A stretch of DNA of 64,000 nt, from positions 11,411,131 to 11,475,130 of the forward strand of contig OW121854.1 of the NCBI GenBank assembly GCA_933228895.1. The letters are read 5' to 3'. Positions 34,822-47,084 of the stretch are shown in pieces (position 1 is the stretch's first letter; the number at the start of each line of letters is the position of its first letter). The notes beneath the pieces were generated by a model. It made no database searches. It worked only from the letters and a program-made list of their open reading frames with translations, and had not been told where the DNA came from. Both the position numbers and the translations under genes were made by a program. This DNA is from Platycnemis pennipes (taxonomy: Eukaryota; Arthropoda; Insecta; Odonata; Platycnemididae).

Positions 34822-35367
34822 GTGGGGGCGTGTACTCGGAACCGGAATCGCAATTTTGTACACGAAATCGTTAGATGGAAACGAAATGCGAATTTTTGTG
34901 AAAAAACTAATCTTTTAACCACAATCATTACCTAATAAATCAAAAATTAAAATAAGCAAAAGGTGACGCCCACCTAAAAAGCTACTTTGATAACATTGAC
35001 GTCATTTTCCTCCAGTCCTTGACTGCTTTTAAGGGGAGGGAGTGGAGGGGGGTTATCGGAAGGTCTGCTAGCACAGATCCTGTCGCAACCGCTCCTATTG
35101 GCAGAGTCAGCTGTGCCGCCGCCGCCCCCCCCCTCATTGCGATAAAGCGAAGTAGCTTCGCGGGCTCAGTTATGATTGGACGAAGTCGATATACGTCAGA
35201 GATTGCACCACGCCCACTTTTCCGTAAGGGTTGAAAACATCAGTTTTTCGCCGCTTATAACTCGAGAAATAATTTACGGATCAAAAAACGGAAAAAATAC
35301 GGGTCTTTTTATTTTACAAGCTCTATCTGATTCGGCAAAAAAAACATATGGTAACCCCACGACCCCA
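34822..35367 (-). mobile_element. 531-bp MITE, copy 3
   Basis: It is in reverse orientation to copies 1 and 2, with GTACTCGGAACCGGAATCGC at its left and GGTAACCCCACGACCCCA at its right. It includes a CCGCCGCCGCCCCCCCC tract. Confidence 0.85.
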
Positions 35368-37289
35368 ATATAGGTGGGTATATAAATGCATATTATATTT
35401 CTTACAAGGTAAGCAAATAAATGATGTTTCTGAAATTATCTATATAATAGGTAATATTTTTCCGCTTCTATTCTTTACTTGTGTGATGTTAGGTCTAGTT
35501 AAGAGGAAATCGTTCATGGAAACAATGGGTTGTTTGGAAACATACCTATGCGTTCCTCATCTTTATTTGTTTGTTTTTATATAATCTTTCTATACCTTAT
35601 TTTATCGAGCGTTGACAGTGTTCTGCCGATGTCGAGTTTGCGTTTTGATATCAACTTGGTCAGCTCCTTCACACGAATTGCGTTCATCTCAAGCTTGTTC
35701 TGCATTCGGAATCGCTGAAAATGAGTATCAATTGTCATGCAATCAGTGATACCGAAAGCAGAACGAACTTGAAATTGAACAACGGGCTGAGAAACTAAAA
35801 TTTTAAAAATTGCATTCGTTTGATTACGATCCTAGCGATCGGTAATTTGCTTGCGGCCCGTGGTGTGTTTGTTTTCTGACCGCAGGGCATTCGGTGGTCA
35901 ACCGTAGCCGTTGCATTCGATTGACACGGCAAAACTTCGGGAGTCACAGATCGGAAAACACCGCGGCAGCCTTCGTCAGAATATTTTCAGTAGGTATCTC
36001 CTAGGGTGGAAACGCTCACAACGACGTTTAGAGGAACGGATAGTGATAATAGCCCTTTCTAGTTTAATAATGGAATGGTGAACTTTTATAGGTGTTACAG
36101 TGATTCTTTGAATCGCGCGCTTGGTTCCAATAACCCACTTGTCTCTCGCGGTGAGAATTATTCGCTTCGAAGTCTGTCACTCCGAAGAGTGGCATCGATG
36201 GCTTTCCTCTCTCTCTCTCTCTCTTTGTCTCACACGCCGACTTTTCTCTCATGCCTGCCCTCAGCATTGTATATCATAAAAGAAATATCTCAAACAACCC
36301 TGACCAACTCAGTGTCTTGATGGTAGAGTGGAAGGGGGGGTTTATTTTCTGTTTATATTCATAAGCACCATCGCGATTTTACTGCCAAAGTTCGAATTAC
36401 ACTAAGGATATAAAAGAAATAATTAATAATACTGTATAATCCACAAGTCTCAAACTTATTATTCCCAAAAAATTGTGTTCACTCAAGAGACGCATCTCAA
36501 TCCTCTCAAAATTAACTCTCGAATCCCAGTTATTTACAGTTTATTTTCCAACAACCCGTTTCCAAGCAGGTTGCTAAGGTAAAACCCAGCCAAGGTCCAC
36601 CACTACAACAACTCATAAAATGTAATGGAGTATATCTACCATTTACATAAATGTAACGTGATTGTTACAATAAGCGTCAAGGGTAATTATACTGTGTCTT
36701 GCGGCTCTTCACGTACACGAAGTACCACGTTGGAAAAGACTGCGCATTGAAATTGTAAATGCCATGGTCGTTCGTTAGGGTCGTCTCGACATGTGCCGCA
36801 TATCGACTTCGGATGGGGGGAAGTTGTGTGTCTCCCCGTGGGGGCTGTGGTTTCCCAGAAGAGATCTCTGCTTGGCGGCTTTCAATGGTACCACGCACAT
36901 TGTGAAACCATGCCCTCACAATACACAGAGCCAATCGAAATCCACGTGTGCAAACAAAAGACAAAATTCGCTGGTCATAACTTCCAGTAATAATGTGAAG
37001 TATTTATATACGAGGCAGGAAACGTGTCAAGTTATGCATTCTAATTGCTTGTCCGCAGTAATTGAGATTCTTTCTGATTCACCCATTGTCTCGGAAAGAT
37101 CTATCGAATGAATGGTGAAATAATGACATGACACATTTATAACGCCTGTTCGCTATCGTTTTTGCCAATTGTTCGATATTTGAGTGGATTCGTAATAATT
37201 TTGGGTAGGTACTTCGTGGAAATCATTGTTGAACTCGTTGTCGATTCGTCGAATCAATGTGGCTGGGAATATAAAATGAGAATCTATGA
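35368..37289. other. no gene recognised; (CT)n at 36206-36224
   Basis: Apart from the short CT microsatellite I see no coding exon or repeat family of the window in this stretch. Confidence 0.4.
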
Positions 37290-37500
37290 AGTTATGACAC
37301 GATGGCCAGATGAACACAATCTTTGAAGGCCAAGTGGATGGGAAGAATGGCAAAGGAAGGCCTCGAGTGAGATGTATGGAACAAGTGATGAAGGATGTGA
37401 AAGAGAAGAAATACGTAAATATGAAGAGATTAGCCGACAGAAGAGCTCAGTGGAGAGCTGCGTCAAACCAATCTGAGGATTGATGACTAATGATAATGAT
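37290..37500 (+). mobile_element. RTE-like retrotransposon 3' end, copy 1
   Basis: The plus-strand sequence for VKEKKYVNMKRLADRRAQ and WRAASNQSED matches the C-terminus of the larger copy at 59805-60545. Its 3' end is GATGACTAATGATAATGAT. Confidence 0.8.
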
Positions 37501-38496
37501 TACGAATTTCAGTCACGATTTATTCTTTGCTCCTCTCAATTGTTTTTTATCTTCAATATGGCCTTTATATGGGCATGGATGGCGACTGGATCTCATCTCA
37601 AAGTCAAACTCACCAAGAGTTCCTATCCTATTCCTATCAGCAGCACTCAAACCATTTATCTCACATTAAAATTGTTTATTTAAATCACTTGCAAGTTTGA
37701 TATAATTACGAAGGCAAGAAATCATAAATTTTATTTGAGAAAAACACACGCATTCGGGACTGTTATGTATTATTATTACAATTAACATAGATACACATTA
37801 ATCTGTTTAAAATAAGTTGTTTTCAAAGTCGGGGAAGTTTTGAACTGGTATCTAACGTTCGAAAGATCCTTAGCCTGGGGTTTCATTTAGATTATTCTGG
37901 GTCTAATATTGGGAATTAGATAAACGTTCTCTAGGTGATCGGATAGACTTTTGCAGTATTGCTGTGATGGGGGATGTCATGTCCTTATTTTGGGCGAAGG
38001 ACGTCAACTCGTCGGGACACAGATTCTACGGAGCCTGCGAGATGTGGGCCCATCTAGCCCTTCATGGGGGGGTGATTTCGCTTCCATTTGCGATGCTCGG
38101 GGTTTTCTCCCATGGTCTTGCTTAAAGATGGGCTTTTGTCATGGATACTCGAAGAGTGGTGAACTCTGAAGAGAACTGAATGACATCTCAACTCGATGTG
38201 CTCTAGGATTGTGATTTAGGGCCTTCGATTCGAATCTGTCTCCTTGGTACATATTTGATGATGGAACTCACACCTTCGAGGGGATGGTGTTGACCCTTTC
38301 GTTGGATGCCGGACACCATAGCGGGTCCTGAGTGACGTCCGAAGGGGTTTGACCCCCTGGCCGTGAGCACCCTGTGTCAGGATGAGGTGTTTCTCGGCAT
38401 TCAATTTTATCCGAAAAAACTGGCTAAAAATAGCTGGCTACATACTCGAGTCCTCTGACCAAATAATGTACACCAAGAACAAAATGTTTAAATATC
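37501..38496. other. no gene recognised
   Basis: Short frames only. A B-box-like TTCGATTCGAATC near 38226 may be a decayed SINE. Confidence 0.35.
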
Positions 38497-39600
38497 TACA
38501 TCTACATAATACCCTGCAAGCCACTATAAAGGTGTGTGGCAGGGGGTGAACTCTCACCAAACATGCACTACATATCATGCATAAGAAAGGATTAGTATTT
38601 ATATAATGTTCTGAACTACACTATTAAAAAAAAAGATAAAAGTAGCAAATCAAACATGCAAAAACATGCTGTTAGTTGGGTTAGCTTCAAGTCCTTATAC
38701 CAGCATGCAGCTACCAATGTTATCCATTGCTACACTCGTACTGGATATATTTACCGCTATTCATATCCCTAATTGTACTAGGAAAAAAGGACATTTTGAA
38801 TCTGTCAGTTCGGAAATCAATGTCTCTAATTTTGTAATCATGGTCCAGTCTACCATAGTAAGTTGGGGTTCGCAAAACATTTTTAACATCATCACTGAAA
38901 ATATGGTCTTTGAATTTATTTAAGAGATTAAGTCTAAATTTCAACCTGCGATCTGACAATGATTCCTAATTTAATTCGTTTAATAGACTGGTTACGCTAA
39001 TAAGGTTATCGTACCGTCCCTTTACAAATCTTGCCTATCTTAGCTGCCCACGTTCAAGTTCGTTATTTTGACCGATTTCGTAGGGATCCCATACACTGGC
39101 AGCATATTCCAAATGAGGTCTTGCAAGGGAAAAGTACCTGATTTCTCGTACATGATCGTCTCATTTACCCAGTGCTCTTTTGACGAATCCGTTTACGATT
39201 CGCTTGACCCATTATTTCACTTATGTGTTTACCGCAGGAAAGATCATGTGTTCGTGTTATTCCAAGATATTTAATGGATTCGACGTTTTTTAATTCATTG
39301 TTTCTTATTTTGTAAGTGCTAGGAGGAGAGCTATTCTTTTTCCAAAAATTCAACACAAGACATTTTTTTAAAGTTTAACTCTAACTGCCATGTTTCACAC
39401 CAATTTTAAATTGCTTTTAGGTCTAAATATTCTTTATCGTTTGGGCATAGAATTTCCCTGTACATTACTGCGTCATCGGCAAATAGACGAAGTTTACTTT
39501 TTACCACTTCATTGATATCATTTATGTACAAAAGGAACAGGAGTGGACCTATCACACCATCTTGTGGGACACCCACATGCCCTAAATCCAAAAGAGCAGA
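38497..39600 (-). mobile_element. CR1/L2-like retrotransposon 3' half, copy b
   Basis: Minus-strand pieces in order: GPLLFLLYINDINEVVKSK, LFADDAVMY, ESIKYLGI, then LSDRRLKFRLNLLNKF-like and LRTPTYYGRLDHDYKI. They span reverse transcriptase motif B to the C-terminus, broken by stops and shifts. The 3' hairpin and GATGTA tail are at its left end. It is closely related to copy a. Confidence 0.88.
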
Positions 39601-39614
39601 CTTTTTTCTAACTT

Positions 39615-39700
39615 TAGTTCATCTACATCTACACGAACCCTGCAAGCCACCGCGAGGGTGTGTGGCAGGGGAACTTTAAAATTTATTTAATATATTCCTT
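39615..39700 (-). mobile_element. CR1/L2-like 3' tail, copy
   Basis: The hairpin region CCCTGCAAGCCACCGCGAGG and GTGTGTGGCAGGGG follows a CATCTACATCTACAC start. Only the 3' end is present, right after copy b. Confidence 0.8.
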
Positions 39701-40594
39701 ATCGGATTTCAAAAAGTCTTCCATAAACGTATGCACCATTCATGGAAGTCGTTCATTAATATCATGCGCTCTGGGATCAATAGATATAAGAATAGTGAAT
39801 AGATCAATAGATAAAAAAATATCTCCGGGTTAAGACAATAATTGCTTTACATGCTCGAGTCTGTACGATGATTAAATGTGGTTAGCTGATAGGATATGAG
39901 GCGTCGGTTTAACGAGACAATCATCCCTAGAGTTGGCTTCGACACTTCTCCTTCCGTGTCACTTGAGGAAAGTGGACCGCGGTGGACGAATGGTTGAAAA
40001 GTTGAACTGTCCCGCATTAACTTCGTCCTACATTAGCCACATCGCGACGTTGGTGAGGATAATTGGGTGAAAACATCACCCAGCGTAAGCTGCATCGCAT
40101 GAACCGAACGCCAGGGAAGGTGGACGCATCGGTAGAAGTAAGGGAGGACTTCATTCCGCGCTCATGCTGTGGAGACGTGTGCGATTCTGTGGAGATGGCC
40201 GCGAAACCATCTGATCCTGTGCAGTAAAACTGCGTGGGGTACGGCGGCGGCGACGTCTTCAGGACGCAGTGAGTACCGACCGGCCGTGATCCACAGATCC
40301 ACTGGTTCATATCGTTTCAGGACGCTCGCAACGTCATATCGCATCAAGCGACATATTTTGGGCATCGGGGAGAGGCGGAAATGCGATGGATCCTTTCTCT
40401 TTCTTCTCGTCCTCACTTTCCCTCCGAGGCAACGTGGCTGCCGCCTACTTCCTGTTCACCGTGGTTACCAACTGCCGCCGCCCTGGTCCAGATTCGCAGC
40501 CTAGCTGATCACGGACTCCTTCCACTGAGCAAAATGAATGATGCACTAATTGGCCGTCAACGTGCACGTCAAACAATGTCACGCTCATCGGGTT
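39701..40594. other. no gene recognised
   Basis: Open frames overlap on both strands at 40017-40504; none shows a known domain. Confidence 0.35.
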
Positions 40595-40730
40595 TCATCT
40601 ACGTATACGTAATACCCTGCGAGCCGCCGCGAGGGTGTGTGGCAGGGGGTGAAGATAACCGTGCACTATTGACATGCATACTAGGATACTACATGGAGAC
40701 ATGCTAGATAATAAGGTCACATGAAGCTAG
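40595..40730 (-). mobile_element. CR1/L2-like 3' tail, copy
   Basis: It reads CATCTACGTATACGTAATAC, then CCTGCGAGCCGCCGCGAGGG and GTGTGTGGCAGGGGGTGA. Confidence 0.8.
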
Positions 40731-40839
40731 ATGGTTAGTATCTACATCTAGAAGGTGGACCAGCGGCAGAAAAGTCAGGATTGGAATCATTCAAAATGTG
40801 GAGCTGTGAAAGAATGAGGGAGGTATAATTGATCGAGTG

Positions 40840-41200
40840 AGTCTGGAGAACTGAATGAAAAAGTCCTAAAAAAGATTGGGAGAAAAGAGATGAAAGTTTT
40901 AAACAGAAAATAAAGAGATTAAAAGAGAAAGAGATGAGAAGTCTGATGAAAGTTTTAAACAGAAGACGGGACAACCTAAGCGGCCAAATCTTGAGGCATG
41001 ATGGTCTAATGAAGACAGACATTAACGGGAAAAGTGAACGAGAAAAACTGCAAAGGAAAGCCTTGTATGAAATATAAGGAGCAAGTAGTGAAGGATGTAA
41101 AAGAAAATACTTACGCAAACAGGAATGAATGGGTTAGTCGATGGGAAGAGCTGCGTCAAACCAATCTTAAAATTGATTACCAGTGATGGTGATGAAGAAG
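40840..41200 (+). mobile_element. RTE-like retrotransposon 3' end, copy 2
   Basis: Degraded copy of the same C-terminus (GACGGGACAACCTAAGCGGC, then GCTGCGTCAAACCAATC). An internal stretch is duplicated near 40880-40960. Confidence 0.75.
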
Positions 41201-41239
41201 GACGCGACGCTTTACGATATATGATCTGGACATTGCGTT

Positions 41240-41475
41240 CTCGGGTCTCCTACCGGTTGAAAGCCTTAAATAATAATAAATATCAGTTGTCCTGATGATG
41301 AGGAACCAGTTGGACCTTTAAATTCCAGCTAAAAAGAAGTTTATCGCCGGATGGTTTTTTTCCGGATCGGGTCTTCTGCCGGGTGAGAGGCTTCAATAAT
41401 ATATATTAATTACAGTTGCCCTGATGATGAGTAACCAGTTAAAAAGTTTAAATTCCGGCTAACATGTAGTTTCTC
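41240..41475. repeat. 129-bp tandem duplication
   Basis: CCTGATGATGAG recurs at 41291 and 41420, with TAAATTCC and CGCCGG motif around each copy. Confidence 0.65.
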
Positions 41476-43078
41476 GCCGGGTTACATAACCCGACTAGAC
41501 TATAACAAGATATAATTGGATGAATACTTGACACGAACGTCACCAAATGAGATGCATTTATCCAAAATGAGGATTGCAGTACGGAAACGTCATAATCATT
41601 TGAGTCGCTTGTACGACCAAACCCCCACAAAGACGTGAGAGGAAATATCTGCAACACTCTCGAGAACAAGAAGATGATCGATAAGTCTAATTGGTGATAG
41701 ACCGCCAAGTTAATAGCTCATTAACACGAGAGACAAAAATTCAAAAATTTCGAGCAAAACTTTTTGAGTTCCAGCGAAGGAATATCTGCCTATTGTTAGA
41801 AAAATATCTAATTGAAGTATGAATCAAATCAATTGTCTTTGGAGTGATTTCTTTAATTTGAATTAATTTAGGATAAGCAAGTAATTGTTCATGTTCTGGG
41901 ACATTGTGTCCCCTGGAACGAATACAGAAAATTAGGAAACAATAATTTACCGTCTTGTCCTTTAGTTGTCATTTAACAATAGAGAGTTGCTCCTGTATTA
42001 TTTTTACGATATTTATAGGCACCAACTGTTGGAAGTTTAACTCCCATTTAAATTATTATACAGAACAAAAATAAATGATAAAGGATACGAGAGAATAAAC
42101 AAAGGAAAGTAGAAAATATTACAAACTACACTTGATAGTAAATATGAACCTTGGTGTATTACCTGCAGTGTATGCTTCATAATAGTTGCGATTTTTAATA
42201 GTTCCTCCTCTATTATTCCTGCTCAAAGATGGAATGCCACAAATTTATGAAAGATTAAGTTTTTATTAATTTATTAACCGCCATCTAACCTTAAGCCAGC
42301 TTATCCCAGCTTCCCCTTGGACTCGCACAGAAAACTAGGAATAAAAATTTTTTCACCTATTTAAAGGCCCCAGGGATGATGTGTGAGCTATAGTCCTGTA
42401 CCATCTCTCGAGCAACATTTCCTGATTGCCTCGGAAATATGAGTTGTGTCATTAAATGATGAACGCGCTTCCACCGGCACTTGTTCGGCTTCGGATCTCA
42501 CTCGCCATCAATCTCGCATGACCCAAGCTTGATCCCGAAAAGTACACAAAATTCATCCCTCAGGTGGGATTAAAACTCGAGGTTTTTTCGTGAAGCTGAA
42601 CTGTCTACCAAACTGCCAAACAATATTATCTGAAACTTATATTTGCAAAATCCCTCCTTCATTTTTGATTTATCACCTCGTAAATTTCCCCTGCCGCACA
42701 CCCTTGAGGTGGCTTGCAGGGTATGTCGTAGATAGATATAAATTTTGAGCTCTTATTGAAAAGTCCAAGTCAGGATTCGATTCAAATTTCGCGTACGAAT
42801 TTTCATGATTACCGCTGCGCAAAAATTCAAAAACTGTGCCGGGATCTGCAATAAAGAAGGGGACAGAGTGTATAGCCAAGTGGAAAAATCATTTGGGAAG
42901 TATTCAGAGAGAAATGTCAGTCACCAGTTGAGTATCAGGAGTCACTTGGTATTGACAAAGGCTTGCACACCCCGATCCGGATGATGTGACGTGGTGCTCC
43001 TTGCTTTATCGCCCACGTGGCAGAATGCGTGGGTTAAGTGATGCGTGCGTGCAATCATGTAGGCACAAGGGTAGTCGG
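41476..43078. other. no gene; one CR1/L2-like tail at 42688-42740
   Basis: The only recognisable part is a plus-strand 3' tail fragment (CCCTGCCGCACACCC, GGTGGCTTGCAGGGTATG) at 42688-42740. Confidence 0.5.
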
Positions 43079-43852
43079 AATGGGGAACACGCACTATTTT
43101 TCATAACACTTTGAATGAGAAAGTTATTAGCTAAAATGTGCTTGTGAAAATGTGACGTGAAAATTTTGCCGAAGAAGTAAGTTGTGTTAAATTATGACTT
43201 GAAAAAAAATGTACGTTTTCGTTGGCTTAGAAACACGACGTCATCGCATGACGTCACGGCACGGTATCACTATGGGTGTTGTTTATCTCTTGTGTGCGGA
43301 GGTAAGTTATTTACTGAATACTTGGCGGAAACGTATGTATTTATCTCATTCTTTAATGGAATAAAGTAATGTATTTCGCTTTCTCATTAAAGTAGTATGA
43401 ATCGCAACGACAAAAATCGTCCATAAAATACATAATACCAGTATCGTGCCCAAGAATCTCTGCTATGACAAATCCATCTCTGTGTTTTTAAAGGATGACA
43501 CCACCGTAAGGGATTCAACCAAAGGCAAAATTTCGGATTGTGCTTTTTTAAATCCCTTTTCAGTCATCGTTTCGATCACTGGACGGCTGAAATCCTCAAA
43601 ACTATGTGTTCGCTTCTATTACTTCTAAAATAAACGTCTGTTTCCCTAGCAATATGTAACGTATACCGTGCTGTTACGTCAGACTCGAGTCACGAGACTT
43701 TAGTCAATTTTCGGGTCCATTTTAATAGCTTTTAATGGTCTTTGTGTTTGGCGTGAAAATTTTGGATTACCTATATATGAATTGCTGGGAAAATTTCTAA
43801 TCAAGTACGTCACCAAAATACACGGGAACAAATACCATGCATATTCTCTTTT
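43079..43852 (-). mobile_element. 771-bp inverted-repeat family, copy C (diverged)
   Basis: In reverse orientation it follows copy B at 50801-51571 from the end GGGGAACACGCACTATTTTT to AATATGCAT. Its version of the short open frame is broken by stops. It includes GACGTCATCGCATGACGTCA, two CRE-like half sites. Confidence 0.75.
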
Positions 43853-43940
43853 GTTTTTTTAATTATAACATTTAATAAGCATGGCAAAATCGTCTTGCGG
43901 GTCTTTCGATTGTCATTTGCGCTTTGTTGTATGAAATCCG

Positions 43941-44481
43941 TAAAGCAGCGTTTACACGTAGCAGTTAACTGCTATGACAGTTACGAGATGCGCGATGTAT
44001 CTATATCGCTACTGTTATGATGTGTCTGCCCCAACTTCTATGCAGCTTAAAGCCGCTATTTAGGCGTTGCCATAACAAATAAAAAGAGTTTCATTTCAAT
44101 AGTGTTGATGTTTAAGTTTTCGTGAAATTCTTCAAGCAATAAATTCAATTGACGAGTATCTTTTGTTCCCGTTCTTTAAAGATAAGAATCTTTCCTTCGG
44201 GGAGAGATATCCTTGTTATTTTATCCAAATTCTCGGTATCAGACGTCGTGTATTGCTTTCCGTTGGCGATTGTTGCGATTGTTTTGGATACATTTCCGCT
44301 GGAAAGTAGACGGGCTTCAACTTTGCTAATAGCTAGAACTAGGATCGATAGTGTTCGATATGTGTATAGTATCGACCTGAACTGGTATCACAGTTGCTAT
44401 TTACACATGCGAGTGGGGCTTAATAGTTGTTAGCAGTTGACTTTCATAGCAGTCAACTGCTACGTGTAAACGCGCCTTAAA
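43941..44481 (+). mobile_element. 541-bp MITE, copy 2
   Basis: Begins TAAAGCAGCGTTTACACG and ends CGTGTAAACGCGCCTTAAAG; collinear with copy 1. Confidence 0.88.
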
Positions 44482-44874
44482 GTAACAATGTCCTGACTAT
44501 CCTTCACCGTCTTGCATTGATGACTCGAAGGAGATTCGGGTCTAAAAATATTTCAGTCTGGAGGACACCAGTGTTGGTGGTTTGTGCTCATGGGAGGAAA
44601 TCTGTGTTGTGACTCGCCATTTTCCTCTTTTTGGGAAATATTCTACCACGGAGAATGTTGCAGTTATTGATATTATTTTTTATTGATGGGAGGCCGAGGG
44701 ATCCCGTAGTGATTGGTCGCGAGCGCTCTCAACGCTTCTAATCTCTCACTTCCTTCCCTCCGTATGCGGCTCCTCCGGCACTCGCGTCGTCTTATCGTCA
44801 TGGCTCTCTAACATTCCTCCAGAGTGAAGGTCCTCGCCACATCATTTGTCGACCGACGCACGCTCAAGTTTGTT

Positions 44875-45667
44875 TCGGCTGTGCTATATGCTGTTTTGAA
44901 TATCGTACAACGATATCATTCTGATATCGCGGATTCGGCGATATATCGGTTTCGCGATATAAATAGGAAATATCGTAATATGGACAAATCGGGACATTGA
45001 CATATCAGGATATTGACGTATCGGGATATCGATATATCGGGGTATCGATATGTAGGGGTATCGACATATCGGAATATCGGATATCGAATTATTACAAAAT
45101 AACTTAAGGCGAAAGAGCATATAATTTTACATAATAGAGGTTCTTTTCCATTTTTTGATACGGCCCATATGAACTGAAATATAACCATTTTTTCTTGGTC
45201 GAAGAACGGTGAAATTTTTTTAATTCCGAATTATGGTCTAAAAACAATAATTTTACAAACAAATTTGAACTTTTCTTGTTGAATTCGAGTTTTCAGAGAT
45301 GAAATCGCACCATGGCCATTCCATTCCCTACATCCAAATTTTATGATAAAAAAGTTATAGTGAATAGCTATAACAAATTAGAAAATAAAAAAAAAAGAAT
45401 TAACGATTATTTTATAAGGAAGAAACCGTTCATAGCACTTCAATCCGATCAACCATTACCGCGGAATTGTGCTCTATAGAGACATTATTAAGGGTGACAG
45501 AAAAAAAACACCGGGATCAGGATATCGTCTTTTCGGAAATCGTCATGTCGTGATCATGTCTTATCGGGATACCGACAATCGTGATATTGCGTTTCGAAAT
45601 ATCGACTCCCGGTATCAAGTGCATATCGAGTATCGTCGACGGTATATCGTGGCATCGCACAGCCCTA
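44875..45667 (+). mobile_element. GATATC-rich hAT-like MITE, copy 2
   Basis: Left end CGGCTGTGCTATATGC and right end ATCGCACAGCCCTA are inverted repeats. The interior holds tandem units such as GGGATATCGATATATC and a unique block shared with copy 1 (CTTAAGGCGAAAGAGCATAT). Confidence 0.8.
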
Positions 45668-45907
45668 CTTTTGAGTCTTCTGGCGTTCCTTGCTGCGGTT
45701 CTTCCCTCCGTTCGCTACTGGACATTCGACTGAGGCTTCCTGACCCTCGCGAAAAAAATGTCTCCCGAGGGATCTGAGTGATCAAGTTTTGAGGTTGAGG
45801 GGAAAGAGTTAGCAAATCAGCAACCACAGTTTTCTTCCCTTCCGAACCCTCTCAGAAATATCCTAGAAAAACATGCAATGGATATATAAATCTGTGGACA
45901 TGAAGAA

Positions 45908-46830
45908 AGATCTACATCTACATCTACACGATACCCTGCAAGCCACCGCGAGGGTGTGTGGCAGGAGGTGAAGATCACCAAGCATGCACTACTAACATGC
46001 AAACTAGCAACTATATTGTATCATGCAACTTGATTATTAGTATCTAGAGTATTTAAGGGGTTAATACATGCATCATGAACTACAGAATACTCTAAAATAT
46101 TTCCCCTACCTATCCCTTTGCTATGCTGCCTATTCTGTTCTCTTATATTACGGGGGGAAAATGCCATTTTGAATCTATCGGTACGACAATCTATCTCTCT
46201 AATATTATTTATCTTGTCGAATCTAGCATAATAAGCTGGTTTTCTTAATATGTGCCTAACATCTTCAGTAAAGCTATCCGATTGAAATTTCTCTGATAGA
46301 TTTAATCTCTACTTTAATCTACGCTATGATAATGACTCCCACCCTAATTCTAGTATTAATTCTGAAATAGTACTCAACCTATCGTAACACCTTTTAACGA
46401 ACCTATCTGCTCTACGCTGCACACTCTCTAGTTCTCTGATCAAACCTAATTCATTAGGATCCCATACACTGACTGCATACCCAAGGTGGGGCCTAACTAG
46501 TGAAAAGTAACATCGTCTATTGTCTTCTCATCACATTTTCCAAGTACTCTTTTTATAAATTCTAGCTTTCTCTTCGCTCGGCCGCATATTTCCCGGATGT
46601 GTCTTCCCCACGATAAATCTTGAGTGATTGTTGCACCTTAATACCTAACGGTTTCAACGCTTTCGATCTTCGTGTTATTAATTTTATAGGGTCGCTCTAT
46701 CGAATTATTCCTCCTCCAAAAAATTGATAGCTACATACTTTTTAACGTTTATTTCTAACTGCCATTTGTCGCACCACTCTTGAATTGCATCTAAATCCTT
46801 GATAAGCGATTTCCTGTCCTCTTCTTTTGA
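45908..46830 (-). mobile_element. CR1/L2-like retrotransposon 3' half, copy c
   Basis: The tail at the left (TCTACATCTACACGATACCC) and the hairpin match the other copies. Further on, minus-strand sequence encodes the LERVQRRADRF-like C-terminal part and the QWQLEINVKKYVAINF-like segment of the reverse transcriptase, with stops. Confidence 0.8.
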
Positions 46831-46885
46831 TATACCCCTGTACTGAGTCTGTACAGTAGATCTGGTGCTTTCCCCGCGTATCTGC

Positions 46886-47040
46886 TGAGTGAAGTGTTCT
46901 CGGGTCCTCCACATCGGGTTATTGCGTCCATTTCCTGCGAAGTATCGATTCCCGACTCGGTCATCATGTTTCTTCTTCTTCAAAGCATCGGCGGAAATGG
47001 GCGCAGTGACCCGGCGAAGGGCCCGAGAACACTTCACTCA
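46886..47040. repeat. imperfect inverted repeat, Penelope-like terminus
   Basis: Left arm 46886-46940 and right arm 46988-47040 pair with a few mismatches (TGAGTGAAGTGTTCTCGGG against its complement). The form is like the repeat at 29406-29646, but I do not see a clear hammerhead core. Confidence 0.65.
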
Positions 47041-47084
47041 TCTGGGGACATTTCCACGTTTTTTATTGTTTTTGCTTCTTCTGG

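Noticed and set aside
40017..40504. Overlapping frames on both strands as a gene
   Set aside because: GC-rich composition opens frames on both strands; no domain or splice structure supports either.
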